Shown: in pieces, positions 26,147-34,575 of the stretch
Numbering within the stretch: the stretch's first letter is position 1
Layout: each line of letters starts with the position of its first letter
From: UBA2166 sp964463965
Lineage (GTDB): Bacteria > Nitrospirota > Nitrospiria > Nitrospirales > UBA2166
Direction of reading: 5' to 3'
Assembly: GCA_964463965.1 (NCBI GenBank)
Contig: CAYXED010000003.1
Coordinates: 1-64,000, forward strand
DNA: 64,000 bases
Position numbers and translations under genes: made by a program
The notes under the pieces: model-generated
What the model was told of the DNA's origin: nothing
What the model saw: the letters and a program-made list of their open reading frames with translations, nothing else
Databases searched by the model: none

Positions 26147-26800
26147 CTATCCCAATATGTTTAGCAGGCGTTCCTTAATTTCCTTTATTGTTCCAAGACC
26201 AGAAATTTTTTTATAATGTGGGGCATTAGGGTCTTTTTCATCTGCCCATGAAGAGTAAAACTTAACAAGTGGTTTTGTTTGTTCGTAATAAGTGGCAAGG
26301 CGGTTTCTTATGGTCTCTTCCTGGTCATCGTTTCTCTGCACGAGGTCTTCATTTGTTATATCATCTTTACCATCAACCTTTGGTGGGTTAAAGGTGACAT
26401 GGTATGTGCGACCTGAGGCAGGGTGTACTCGGCGTCCACTTAATCTTGCAATGACCTCTGCGTCATCTACATCAACTTCTATAACAAAATCAATTTTTAC
26501 ATTTGCTTTTTTTAACGCCTCTGCTTGTGGAATAGTTCTAGGAAATCCATCCAGAAGAAACCCCTTTTCGCAATCCGTTTGCTGAATTCTGTCGCTAACT
26601 AACTGGATAATTAGATCATCGGAAACCAGAGATCCAGATTTTAAGACTTGATCAACCCGTTGGCCTAATGGTGTTCCTGCTTTGATTGCAGCTCTAAGCA
26701 TATCACCTGTAGAGATTTGTGGGATATCAAAATGTTCAGTCAAAAAATTTGCCTGAGTGCCTTTGCCTGCACCAGGCGCACCTAGAAGAATAACTCTCAT
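26147..26800 (-). CDS. adk: adenylate kinase
   Basis: This enzyme balances ATP, ADP and AMP. The 217 residues are the long bacterial form. It has the P loop GAPGAGKGTQ, the AMP-binding DGFPRTIPQAE, and a full LID domain (RRVHPASGRTYH through NDDQEETIRNRL). The LID lacks the four zinc-binding cysteines, as in Gram-negative enzymes. The ATG at 26800 follows GGAG after six bases; an in-frame start 17 codons upstream adds no conserved sequence. In most genomes adk sits in a ribosomal-protein operon; here it is next to DUF4301. Confidence 0.97.
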   Translation of the reverse strand: MRVILLGAPGAGKGTQANFLTEHFDIPQISTGDMLRAAIKAGTPLGQRVDQVLKSGSLVSDDLIIQLVSDRIQQTDCEKGFLLDGFPRTIPQAEALKKANVKIDFVIEVDVDDAEVIARLSGRRVHPASGRTYHVTFNPPKVDGKDDITNEDLVQRNDDQEETIRNRLATYYEQTKPLVKFYSSWADEKDPNAPHYKKISGLGTIKEIKERLLNILG

Positions 26801-26868
26801 TTGAATCTCCTTGTAGTATAATTGCGGAGGGTATTTTAAATTTATTGTCATGCACCAGAGGACGATGG

Positions 26869-28419
26869 CTATTGATGCTCGTGCCTCAATAGATCTAAGA
26901 TAGTTTTGACGGGACTAAAGGTTATGTGTGGAACTTCTACAAAAATAGTATTCCAGTTTTTCATACCACCATTCCAAAGCCCAGGGCGTTCTAGTATTCT
27001 TACCGTTTTTTCCTCATAAGGCTTGCTCGTTACAATTGAGGCAGTGTTGCCAGAAAATTTGCTTAGTTCGAATGCAATTCCACGATGGTCTCGCAGTCCA
27101 CACACAATGTCAACAGGATTAAAGTGAGTTGATTCTTCTAATGCAATTCGTTGATTAGGCATTGTTGAATTAATTTGTGTGGCCTCTACAATTTGCAATG
27201 ATTGTGTGCCGTCATTATGCTCAACCCAAAATGGCCCACCTCCTAGTGATTCAGATTTTTTAACCATACCACATACTCTAGTTGGGCGGTTCAATTTTGA
27301 ATAGAGGAATCGAGCGCGTTCACTAGCAGAGTAGTCTTTAAAACCTTTTGGAAAAGTAAGTGAAAGTGTTTGCCTTCCCCAATCTGCTATGTAAGAAATT
27401 GTTTTTTCATCTGAGGAAAATTCGTTTAATTGATTAAGTAGACGAAAACACTCTCTTTGTACTTTTACGAGTACTCCTCCTAAGATTTTTTTATAACGGT
27501 AGGTTTCAGGCTTTAGTTTGTCAGGTAGGACATTGTCAATATTTTTAATAAAAACAACATCTGCCTGTAAGTCATTTAAATTTTTAAGAAGAGTCCCATG
27601 GCCAGCTTGTTTGAAAAGTAATCTATTGTTTTTGTCCCTGAGAATATGCCCATGTTCATCAATCGAGATCGTATCAGTTGATGGGTCTTGTATTGAATAG
27701 GTGACATTAAATGTTATGCCACTTTTTTCAGTTTTAGCAGTTATCTCATTAACGTGAGTTGCAATCATGTCGTAATGATTGGGTGAAACAGTGAAATGTA
27801 CTGACGATACGTAGTCTTTATTGCATATATATTCGGCAGCTTCAATAAGCTGTTCTTCTATAGGGGTACGGCAGTAGTTTTTGTAGCGATGGAATTTTAT
27901 TAATGCTTTTGGTAGTTCCACATAATTTAGGCCTTTAGGCATCAGCAGGTATTCGAGAATATCATGATGGCGTTTTTCTTTGATTAAGCTTGTAAGGTCA
28001 AGATTATGCTTATTAAGAGCAGATGTGAGGTCGTCTGAAAAAGCGAACCGTTGAATATTATTAAGGCATTTAAGTGAGGATGCTTCATCTTTTTCGTGTA
28101 AGCTGATACTAGGATTTTTTTTATCAGTTTTTTTATAGCTAGCCAGCAGGCAACTAAACATTCGACTTGCTGAACCAGATGCCGGAACAAATTTCATTAT
28201 ACGATCAGCTAATGCAGCTTCAGTAAATTGTTCTATATATGAGCCAATTTCTGATCGGTCAATGATTGAGATTCCGTCATTTACTTTGCATGGGCGGTCG
28301 ATTTTTATGTGAAGAGGCTTATTGTTTAGTGTCTGAAGCTGAGCATAGCCTTGTGTTTCTGTGAGGCCACGAGATTTGAGGTCTTCAAGATCTGATTGAT
28401 TAAAAAGATGTTTGCTCAT
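26869..28419 (-). CDS. DUF4301 protein, probable diverged sugar nucleotidyltransferase
   Basis: The 516-residue protein is a DUF4301 member. Its motif order reads like a nucleotidyltransferase of the UDP-sugar pyrophosphorylase type: FVPASGSASRMF, similar to the Gly-rich nucleotide loop; LPKALIKFHRY, similar to the PKxL loop; RTPIEEQL; HFTVSP; then KQAGHGTLLKNL followed by VVFIKNIDNV, like the Asn-Asp metal site. That it is enzymatic is my inference. A TTG at 28431 is an alternative start; the ATG at 28419 is preferred. It lies 18-30 bases from the next gene, which also has a nucleotidyltransferase look, suggesting linked function. Confidence 0.72.
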   Translation of the reverse strand: MSKHLFNQSDLEDLKSRGLTETQGYAQLQTLNNKPLHIKIDRPCKVNDGISIIDRSEIGSYIEQFTEAALADRIMKFVPASGSASRMFSCLLASYKKTDKKNPSISLHEKDEASSLKCLNNIQRFAFSDDLTSALNKHNLDLTSLIKEKRHHDILEYLLMPKGLNYVELPKALIKFHRYKNYCRTPIEEQLIEAAEYICNKDYVSSVHFTVSPNHYDMIATHVNEITAKTEKSGITFNVTYSIQDPSTDTISIDEHGHILRDKNNRLLFKQAGHGTLLKNLNDLQADVVFIKNIDNVLPDKLKPETYRYKKILGGVLVKVQRECFRLLNQLNEFSSDEKTISYIADWGRQTLSLTFPKGFKDYSASERARFLYSKLNRPTRVCGMVKKSESLGGGPFWVEHNDGTQSLQIVEATQINSTMPNQRIALEESTHFNPVDIVCGLRDHRGIAFELSKFSGNTASIVTSKPYEEKTVRILERPGLWNGGMKNWNTIFVEVPHITFSPVKTILDLLRHEHQ

Positions 28420-28449
28420 ATTGGTGCTCAAGTGATTATTCTAACGGGT

Positions 28450-29376
28450 TTAATCTTTCCCAGCTTCGGTGAGTTCTGCTTTTGTGTCTATATCTTTGGC
28501 AAACGATCGAATGTCTGTCACCATAAATCTAACAGGTCGGCCTTGAGCAGAAGTATGGAATGTACGACGTAAAAGCGTTTTTGAAACGTGATGTTCAAAC
28601 TCCTGAAGAGTTAGCTGCTCGCGAAGAAATTTGTAATAACCTATAAGGCCTCGAAAAGGGATAGATATAGAAAAAAGTGGAAGTCTAAATGATGTGATGC
28701 TTTGTAAGTCTTCTAGAAGTAAGCGTTGAAATGCTTGGACTGCGAGTTGTACATACCTTGTTTGAAGGTTTCGGTTTCTGTACCAATATGCAATTTGTAG
28801 CACTGAGTTAATCACTCGTGTTCTTAATGCACCGATTCGCGCGATAACTAAGTGTCCTGGATAGAGGTTTTTTAGTGGTTCATTTTCTTCTGGTCGTAGA
28901 CGGTATGATTGCTTCCATGCACTTGAACCGAGTGTGCTTGGCTCTGCCTCTACCATCTGCCACCAAAAGTGAGCATCTTGGTTTTGGTCGTAGCTAGTTT
29001 CAAGAAGCCGGCGTATTTCCTCTGGGGTTGGTAAAACATCACAGGCGGTTATTGCAACTGGAGCTAAGGTGTTAAAGCGACTTGAAATCAATGTGTAGGT
29101 TTTTCTTAATGTTGCAGAAAGAGGCCCTTCGACATCAACAATTTCACAGTCAAGTATATTTTGATAAATCCTTTGAGGGCCAATTACAATAGGACTTTCA
29201 AATCTTCCGCTCATAGTAAGTCGATTGATAAGTTCTCTAATGAGAGGGGTTCCAGATGGTAGTTTTTGTATTCCTTTAAACCCTACCAACATGTCCTTAT
29301 GAGTAAGCTCAGCAGGTGAGGGTCCAGGTAAAGCGTCGCTGCCGGCGAGAATAATGATTGGGAGTTTTTTTTGCAT
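28450..29376 (-). CDS. nucleotidyltransferase-like protein beside DUF4301
   Basis: This 308-residue protein begins LPIIILAGSDALPGP, like the N-terminal strand and loop of GT-A/MobA-type NTP transferases. It contains VAITACDVLPTPEEI, like the metal-binding Asp strand, and ends FMVTDIRSFAKDIDTKAEL, a common close of such enzymes. The classic GxGxR loop is altered (AGSD), so activity with NTP is uncertain. A long insertion (about 155-245), rich in aromatic and basic residues, includes YWYRNRNLQTRYVQ. It is transcribed with the DUF4301 gene. I do not recognise a named family. Its start ATG has no visible ribosome site. Confidence 0.55.
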   Translation of the reverse strand: MQKKLPIIILAGSDALPGPSPAELTHKDMLVGFKGIQKLPSGTPLIRELINRLTMSGRFESPIVIGPQRIYQNILDCEIVDVEGPLSATLRKTYTLISSRFNTLAPVAITACDVLPTPEEIRRLLETSYDQNQDAHFWWQMVEAEPSTLGSSAWKQSYRLRPEENEPLKNLYPGHLVIARIGALRTRVINSVLQIAYWYRNRNLQTRYVQLAVQAFQRLLLEDLQSITSFRLPLFSISIPFRGLIGYYKFLREQLTLQEFEHHVSKTLLRRTFHTSAQGRPVRFMVTDIRSFAKDIDTKAELTEAGKD

Positions 29377-29480
29377 TATGGGGCAGTTTCAATCATCGCG
29401 TAGGGGGTGTATTTTTAAAGTAAGATTAAAAAAACCATATATAGAATATGCTCAACAATGAGACAATGAAGTAGTCTTAA

Positions 29481-30026
29481 TCAATTAGTTGAAAGCAAAT
29501 TTAGAATTAATTGCTCTGCTTTGTTTGTATCAAATCCTCCAAAACGTTGGAATCTTATTGTTCCATCTCTGTCGATAATAGCAACCTCTGGCGTCCCCAT
29601 TGTATTATATCGTTTCATTGTCTCTGGAATATGTTGGCCATGTTTATGGAGATCGATACCAACCAAGTGATGAATTTCTTTTCTTTTAATAAAATCTCGA
29701 AGTCGTTCTGGGGTTTGATAATCATGGCCTTCAAAGACGGTATGAATGCTCAATATTTTTAGATCTCCAGATTTGATCTCTTTATGAAACTTATGACTCC
29801 AGCTTTTCATTAGCGGTATAGAAAACTTATTGCACCCTGGACACCATAGTTGAAAAAATTCGACAATAATAACTTTCCCTTCCAAGTTCTGAAGAGATGT
29901 AGAAGGGCCATTGATCCATTCAGAGATCAGCCACTCTGGGGCCTTAGGAGAGTTTTTAGCATTTGTTTCAAAAGCAAAAGAACAAAGAATGAAGAGAACT
30001 AGTGAGAGTAAGGAAAACCTTTTCAT
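29481..30026 (-). CDS. exported TlpA-like thioredoxin-fold protein
   Basis: This is a periplasmic thiol-disulfide oxidoreductase of the TlpA/ResA type, 181 residues. A signal peptide (residues 1-23, ending ETNA) is followed by a thioredoxin fold with active site FFQLWCPGCNK (CPGC) and the cis-Pro loop TMGTPEVAIIDRDG. AAAGG lies before the ATG. It may reduce or oxidise cysteines in cytochrome c assembly or other exported proteins, but no such genes are adjacent. The neighbours are the nucleotidyltransferase-like gene and the YggL-like gene. Confidence 0.87.
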   Translation of the reverse strand: MKRFSLLSLVLFILCSFAFETNAKNSPKAPEWLISEWINGPSTSLQNLEGKVIIVEFFQLWCPGCNKFSIPLMKSWSHKFHKEIKSGDLKILSIHTVFEGHDYQTPERLRDFIKRKEIHHLVGIDLHKHGQHIPETMKRYNTMGTPEVAIIDRDGTIRFQRFGGFDTNKAEQLILNLLSTN

Positions 30027-30074
30027 TATAACCTTTCTTTGAAACGCTGTTGTTATTGATTAAAAATAATGAGT

Positions 30075-30422
30075 CTAGTTTTTTAATTTATTATGATCCT
30101 CAAAGGGACCATACCAGGCATCTGTTAGGCCGCTAATTGTTGAAGTAGTTACATCTGGTCTCTTGTCGAGCCACGTAGAAACTTGTGCAAGGCTGGCTTC
30201 TGATTTTTCTAGAGAGCGTCCAAAATAAATAAAACCTTCAAGAGTATTATCTTGGGTTGCTCCAGTAAAGTAACAGGTGCTTCCTTCTATACTTTGACCC
30301 ATAAAATCTTCAAGAAACAGGTCTAAGCCTTCCTCGGTGTTTCTTTGAATGGATATTGTAGCACCCCATTCTTTAAATTCCCCCAAGAACGTTTTTTTTC
30401 GCAACCGTTTTTTCACTATCAT
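30075..30422 (-). CDS. YggL-like 50S ribosome-associated protein (DUF469)
   Basis: This small cytoplasmic protein of 115 residues opens with VKKRLRKKTFLGEFKEWG, a basic start resembling YggL, which binds 50S subunits in E. coli. The later LEGFIYFG and the STWLDKRPDV region followed by LTDAWYGPFED fit the same family order. The ribosome site GGGAGG lies so close to the first ATG that a GTG two codons later (30416) may be the true start. The family match is by pattern, not search. It follows TlpA on the same strand, 49 bases apart. Confidence 0.65.
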   Translation of the reverse strand: MIVKKRLRKKTFLGEFKEWGATISIQRNTEEGLDLFLEDFMGQSIEGSTCYFTGATQDNTLEGFIYFGRSLEKSEASLAQVSTWLDKRPDVTTSTISGLTDAWYGPFEDHNKLKN

Positions 30423-30582
30423 ATCCTCCCAGATCTTTTAGCCAGATTTGTTTTGTGAAACTTTTCATCCACTTTAGGTGAGTGTTATTTTTAAGCATCA
30501 TTAAAATATGAATTAAAGTAGGTGTTTTCGTGTATGGGTTTTAACACTAAACAGCTACTTTGAAGTGTTTGGTAATGTGTGT

Positions 30583-30891
30583 TTATTGGTCTTTTCCACA
30601 GTTCCAACATGCTGTAAATTCTCCACTGTGGGTCTCTCCACAATGATCGCATATCCAGTCAGGTAGGGTGTGTTGTTGACTTTGGTTCCAATCGTCTAAT
30701 AATCGGGTGGCATTCGAATATTCATTGTCATTGATGACCCACAATTCAGGGAAGACTTCAGCAAACGGGACCTCTCCAGCAAGCATAGAAGTCGATTGGT
30801 TCTTGACCGTAGTCACAATGCCAGCCTGATCAAGTAATTCTTTTAGTGATTCAACTTCGACAAGGCTTCGAGATACAAAAACTTTTTTCAA
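30583..30891 (-). CDS. DUF2007 protein with C-terminal zinc ribbon
   Basis: This 102-residue protein has an N-terminal DUF2007-like alpha/beta domain (KKVFVSRSLVEVESLKELLDQAGI shown in two parts: KKVFVSRSLVEV and ESLKELLDQAGI, then PELWVINDNEY) and a C-terminal zinc ribbon, ICDHCG then CWNCGKDQ. The four Cys should bind one zinc. DUF2007 proteins are small, of unknown function, sometimes called signal-transducing. The start is TTG. It lies downstream of iscX at the end of the isc operon, where ferredoxin might be expected in other genomes. Whether it works with the ISC machinery is unknown. Confidence 0.75.
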   Translation of the reverse strand: MKKVFVSRSLVEVESLKELLDQAGIVTTVKNQSTSMLAGEVPFAEVFPELWVINDNEYSNATRLLDDWNQSQQHTLPDWICDHCGETHSGEFTACWNCGKDQ

Positions 30892-30927
30892 TGGCTTAGG
30901 AAGTGATTTTAGGTTTATATGCTATTC

Positions 30928-31143
30928 CTATGCTCCGCCTGCATCTTGCCATTCTTCATACCATGCCATTTGAATTGCTTCGAGTATGCCTTCATTCGAT
31001 TCTTCTGGATCACCATTAAAGTTAGGTAGTTCCATAACCCATTGATGGAGGTCGGTAAAGCGTACTGTCAGAGGATCGATATCTGGAAATTTCTCACTAA
31101 GTGAAATTCCAATATCCTCAGCATTCTTCCAGTTTAGTTCCAC
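30928..31143 (-). CDS. iscX: Fe-S assembly protein IscX
   Basis: IscX binds IscS and iron and tunes sulfur transfer in Fe-S cluster assembly. The 71 residues carry the family motifs LNWKNAEDIGISLSEKFPD, VRFTDLHQWVMELP and ILEAIQMAWYEEW. The real start is a GTG at 31143 with AGGAGGT five bases upstream; the longer frame to 31200 adds an unconserved tail. It follows hscA, where E. coli has fdx first. It is the marker that this is a complete ISC-type system. Confidence 0.93.
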   Translation of the reverse strand: MELNWKNAEDIGISLSEKFPDIDPLTVRFTDLHQWVMELPNFNGDPEESNEGILEAIQMAWYEEWQDAGGA

Positions 31144-31224
31144 AGGGCACCTCCTAATAAGTGACAAGTAGGTGTTTTTAAACAAACGCATCTGCCACAA
31201 GCAGTAGTTGTTCTTAACGTCATG

Positions 31225-33048
31225 TTAGCTGACAATTTCAGAGACTTTCTTGTTTTCTAGTGCAGTTTTAAGTTGATGATTCATTGCAACTTCTGCAAGG
31301 TGTTTAGTCGCATTGTTGAGCTGTTCTATAGCTTTTCTTAGTACACGATGATCGGGGTGATCATGTATTGTGTCAAAGTGTTGTAGCGCTTGCTCAATCT
31401 CAAGACGCTCTTTAGCTTCAAGTGCACCCTTCTCTTCAGCTAAAATTTTTATCGTTGATTTTTTAAGTGCATCAATTTCGTTTCTTGCTTCAATAGCAAG
31501 GCGCTCTGCAATATCAGCTTCTGCAAACTTAATGGAATCTTGAATCATCTCTTCGACCGCATCATCTGTAAGACCATAGGACGGTTTAATTTTTAGTGAT
31601 TGAGATTCTCCAGTCTCTAGGTTTCTAGCGGCAACGTTAAGAATGCCGTTGGCATCAATCATAAAATTGACTTCGATGCGGGGGACTCCAGCTGGTGCGG
31701 GCTCTAGTGGTAGGTTGAAGTTGGCAAGGCTACGGTTATCTTTTGAAAGTTCTCTCTCTCCCTGGAGAACATGGATAACGACAGCAGTTTGATTGTCAGC
31801 AGACGTTGTATATACTTCTTTTGCTTGAGTTGGAATGGTTGTATTACGTCGTATGAGTGAGTTTACTGTTCCTCTAAGGCCTTCTATACCAAGAGAGAGG
31901 GGCGTGACGTCAAGTAGAAGGATATCTTGTACCTCGCCTGATAAGATACCGCCTTGTACTGCTGCTCCCAAGGCAACTACTTCATCTGGATTGATATTTG
32001 TATGGGGAACTTGCTTGAAGGCTTTTTCAACCATTTTTCTAACAAGTGGTGTGCGAGTTGAGCCACCAACCATAACCACATCATCTATATCTGAAGCAGT
32101 CAAGCCCGCATCACTAAGTGCAAAGTGACATCGTACTATTGTGTCAGTGACGAGTTCTTTAATGAGAGTTTCAAACTCACTACGCTGTATTTCACGTGTA
32201 TATAACCCTTTACCTTCTGGAAGATTGAGAGTTATTGACGTAGTGTCGTTACTTGTAAGTTTACATTTAGCCATCTCTGCAGCGATTCTTATATCTGGTA
32301 TTAACTCTAAGTGCTGAGTTACATCTAGGCCAAATTGTTGAAGAATTTCTTTTGCCATTAATTGAACAAGTTGGCGATCAAAGTCATCACCTCCCAAATG
32401 GGTGTTGCCATTTGTAGCAAGAACTTCAAAAATTCCTTTTTTAAGTTTTAAAATTGAAATGTCAAAAGTACCACCACCAAGGTCGTAGACAGCAATCAAT
32501 CCATCTTTGTTTTCTTGTAACCCGTATGCAAGTGACGCGGCGGTTGGTTCATTTACGATTCTTGCAACATGGAGCCCTGCAATTTTTCCTGCATCTTTTG
32601 TCGCTTGTCGTTGAGCATCATTGAAATATGCTGGTACGGTGATCACAGCTTGAGTAACTTTTTCTCCAAGGAAGCTTTCTGCCCTTTTTTTTAGTTTTTT
32701 AAGGATCATTGATGAGATCTCAGGCGGTGTAAATTCGTTGCTTCCAACCTGAACTGACACGACATTATTTTGTTCAGCTAAGGTATATGGAAAGTACTGG
32801 AGCTCATCACGTAGATCTTGGAGACCTTTTCCCATAAAACGTTTAATCGAGTAAATAGTTTTTTCAGCATTTTTTATAAGAAGGTCTTTAGCCTGATCCC
32901 CAACTACGTATCCAGTGTCTACGAATGAGACAATAGATGGAACGATAACGCGGCCCTCGGAATTAGGGATGACCTGGGGCTCACTACCTTCTGCGTATGC
33001 AACAAGAGAGTTTGTTGTACCGAGATCAATGCCAATGATTCTAGACAT
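31225..33048 (-). CDS. hscA: Fe-S chaperone HscA (specialised Hsp70)
   Basis: HscA is an Hsp70 dedicated to IscU: it releases the Fe-S cluster from IscU onto apo-proteins, using HscB as J partner. The 607-residue length and motifs fit: IGIDLGTTNSLVAY at the start, VYDLGGGTFD, VMVGGSTRTP, LLLDVTPLSLGIE, and a substrate domain. It is shorter at the C terminus than the 643-residue DnaK. The gene is inside the isc operon, 22 bases after hscB, and the IscU here carries the LPPVK recognition motif. AGAGG lies upstream. Confidence 0.97.
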   Translation of the reverse strand: MSRIIGIDLGTTNSLVAYAEGSEPQVIPNSEGRVIVPSIVSFVDTGYVVGDQAKDLLIKNAEKTIYSIKRFMGKGLQDLRDELQYFPYTLAEQNNVVSVQVGSNEFTPPEISSMILKKLKKRAESFLGEKVTQAVITVPAYFNDAQRQATKDAGKIAGLHVARIVNEPTAASLAYGLQENKDGLIAVYDLGGGTFDISILKLKKGIFEVLATNGNTHLGGDDFDRQLVQLMAKEILQQFGLDVTQHLELIPDIRIAAEMAKCKLTSNDTTSITLNLPEGKGLYTREIQRSEFETLIKELVTDTIVRCHFALSDAGLTASDIDDVVMVGGSTRTPLVRKMVEKAFKQVPHTNINPDEVVALGAAVQGGILSGEVQDILLLDVTPLSLGIEGLRGTVNSLIRRNTTIPTQAKEVYTTSADNQTAVVIHVLQGERELSKDNRSLANFNLPLEPAPAGVPRIEVNFMIDANGILNVAARNLETGESQSLKIKPSYGLTDDAVEEMIQDSIKFAEADIAERLAIEARNEIDALKKSTIKILAEEKGALEAKERLEIEQALQHFDTIHDHPDHRVLRKAIEQLNNATKHLAEVAMNHQLKTALENKKVSEIVS

Positions 33049-33070
33049 TAGTAAATAGCCTCTTTTGGAT

Positions 33071-33811
33071 TTACCTGATGGATCTAAGTGCGTTGATGTC
33101 GTTTAGTATGCGAGAAACATAAGATTGGTCTGAGATAAGCTTGCGCATTTTTTTGAGGAGACTTTCCTTGCTTATGTCTTTGGTTTTTGATGTAGCTTGA
33201 TTAGAAACAAGACTGTCCCAGTCAAGTGCCAGTGTTTGAAGGCGTAAAGAAAAATCCTTGTGTTTGTCCTCCAAGAGTGCTTTAGATGCGTCTAGGCGAT
33301 TACAAACAGTCAAGTTTTCTTCACTATGTGGGTCGCTTGATTGCTTGAATGCAATTATATCGTCTTGAACTTCCATAAGCTCTTCAAACAAACTCTCTGG
33401 TGGTGTAGCCGGAAGGGGTTTTCTCGTTCCAGCTTCAAGTTCCAGTAGATAATGTATCCGGCGTGTTGGGTCTTTGAGGGTTTGATAAGCCGTATTGAGG
33501 ACTGCAGAGTTTCCTAAGCTAATTGATTGTTCCATGGGGGACTTATTTTCAAAAAAGTCAGGATGAAATTTTCGACTAAGCGTATAGTATCGAGATTCAA
33601 GGTCTTCAAGGTCAAAATTTAATACCCTGGGAATACCAAAGTACTCAAAGTAATCGCCCTCTTTGGAAAGTGGTTGGACTTTGATACATTGTTGGCAATG
33701 GTACGTGCCTCCAACTTCCGACTTACAATCCCAACAGATGCTACTTGCAATTGGGGGAGAGGGTTTACTTGATGGCGAAGGACTCTCCACAGCCACAGCT
33801 TTTTTCAGCAT
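33071..33811 (-). CDS. hscB: HscB J-protein with N-terminal tetracysteine zinc-type domain
   Basis: HscB is the J-domain co-chaperone of HscA and brings IscU to it. The 246-residue protein has an N-terminal CWDC...CQQC module (C26, C29, C39, C42), then YFEYFGIPRVLNFD, the J domain with HPD (83-85, KFHPDFF), and a C-terminal helical IscU-binding part. E. coli HscB (about 171 residues) lacks the cysteines, whereas human HSC20 has such a domain. All start options (ATG 33811, GTG 33796 or 33790) lie before the first Cys, so the cysteine domain must be translated. The gene overlaps iscA by up to 47 bases. The middle of the C-terminal part is longer than usual. Confidence 0.92.
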   Translation of the reverse strand: MLKKAVAVESPSPSSKPSPPIASSICWDCKSEVGGTYHCQQCIKVQPLSKEGDYFEYFGIPRVLNFDLEDLESRYYTLSRKFHPDFFENKSPMEQSISLGNSAVLNTAYQTLKDPTRRIHYLLELEAGTRKPLPATPPESLFEELMEVQDDIIAFKQSSDPHSEENLTVCNRLDASKALLEDKHKDFSLRLQTLALDWDSLVSNQATSKTKDISKESLLKKMRKLISDQSYVSRILNDINALRSIR

Positions 33812-34109
33812 TTGGATTGATAAAATTAAAGCCAGTCATAACTAAGTCTTTTTTATAGTCAAGAGTAGTGCCTTTCAAGTAGATGGCACTTTTTTCATCT
33901 ACTACAACTTTGACTCCAGCGATTTCATAGACAGTATCCTCTGCAGTAATGTCCTTATCAAAGTTCATGGTATAGCTTAATCCTGAGCAACCACCTCCTT
34001 TGACTCCAAGTCGAAACGGAAGTGTTGTTGTGCCTTGAATTTCCTGCAGCCGTTTAATTTCGGCGACCGCATTTTCAGTAAGCCCAACTATGGGTATTGT
34101 AGTCTCCAC
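33765..34109 (-). CDS. iscA: A-type Fe-S scaffold/carrier IscA
   Basis: This 114-residue A-type protein receives or carries Fe-S clusters or iron during assembly. The three conserved Cys are present: C41 in GGGCSG and C105/C107 in the SCGCGESF end. The start is GTG, preceded by AAGGAGGAT, so translation should be strong. It lies two bases after iscU. IscA and ErpA cannot be separated from this sequence alone; the operon position favours IscA. Its tail overlaps the hscB start. Confidence 0.93.
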   Translation of the reverse strand: METTIPIVGLTENAVAEIKRLQEIQGTTTLPFRLGVKGGGCSGLSYTMNFDKDITAEDTVYEIAGVKVVVDEKSAIYLKGTTLDYKKDLVMTGFNFINPNAEKSCGCGESFAIK

Positions 34110-34111
34110 TG

Positions 34112-34531
34112 CTATCCTCCTTGCTGTCCGTCAGTCTGTGTGTTTGGGTCCTCTTTACCTGATTTTTGTCTGTAGTCTGAGATTGCAGCTTTGATGGCAT
34201 CTTCAGCTAGGACGGAGCAGTGAATTTTCACTGGAGGCAATGCAAGTTCTTTTACAATTTCAGTATTTTTAATCTCATAGGCCTGCTCAACAGTTTTTCC
34301 TTTAAGCCATTCGGTGGCCAAGCTAGAGCTTGCGATTGCACTTCCACATCCAAAAGTCTTAAATTTTGCATCGACGATCACTTCATCTTCAACTTTTACC
34401 TGGAGTTTCATTACGTCTCCGCATTCTGGAGCTCCAACCATCCCCGTTCCAACGTTGTCCTCTTCTTTGGAAAAACTCCCCATGTTTCTCGGGTTATTGT
34501 AATGATCGTTTACTTTGTCACTATATGCCAT
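34112..34531 (-). CDS. iscU: Fe-S cluster scaffold IscU
   Basis: IscU is the scaffold where IscS sulfur and iron form the [2Fe-2S] cluster. The 139 residues carry the ligand set C37, D39 (APECGD), C62 (FGCGSA), H104 and C105 (IHCS). The chaperone motif LPPVK (98-102) is recognised by HscA. A hydrophilic tail of about 20 residues ends in Gln/Gly. AGGGAGGAT precedes the ATG. It sits between iscS and iscA. Confidence 0.98.
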   Translation of the reverse strand: MAYSDKVNDHYNNPRNMGSFSKEEDNVGTGMVGAPECGDVMKLQVKVEDEVIVDAKFKTFGCGSAIASSSLATEWLKGKTVEQAYEIKNTEIVKELALPPVKIHCSVLAEDAIKAAISDYRQKSGKEDPNTQTDGQQGG

Positions 34532-34575
34532 TGTAAATCCTCCCTAAGTCCAGCATCCTGGCTCATATCCTAATA

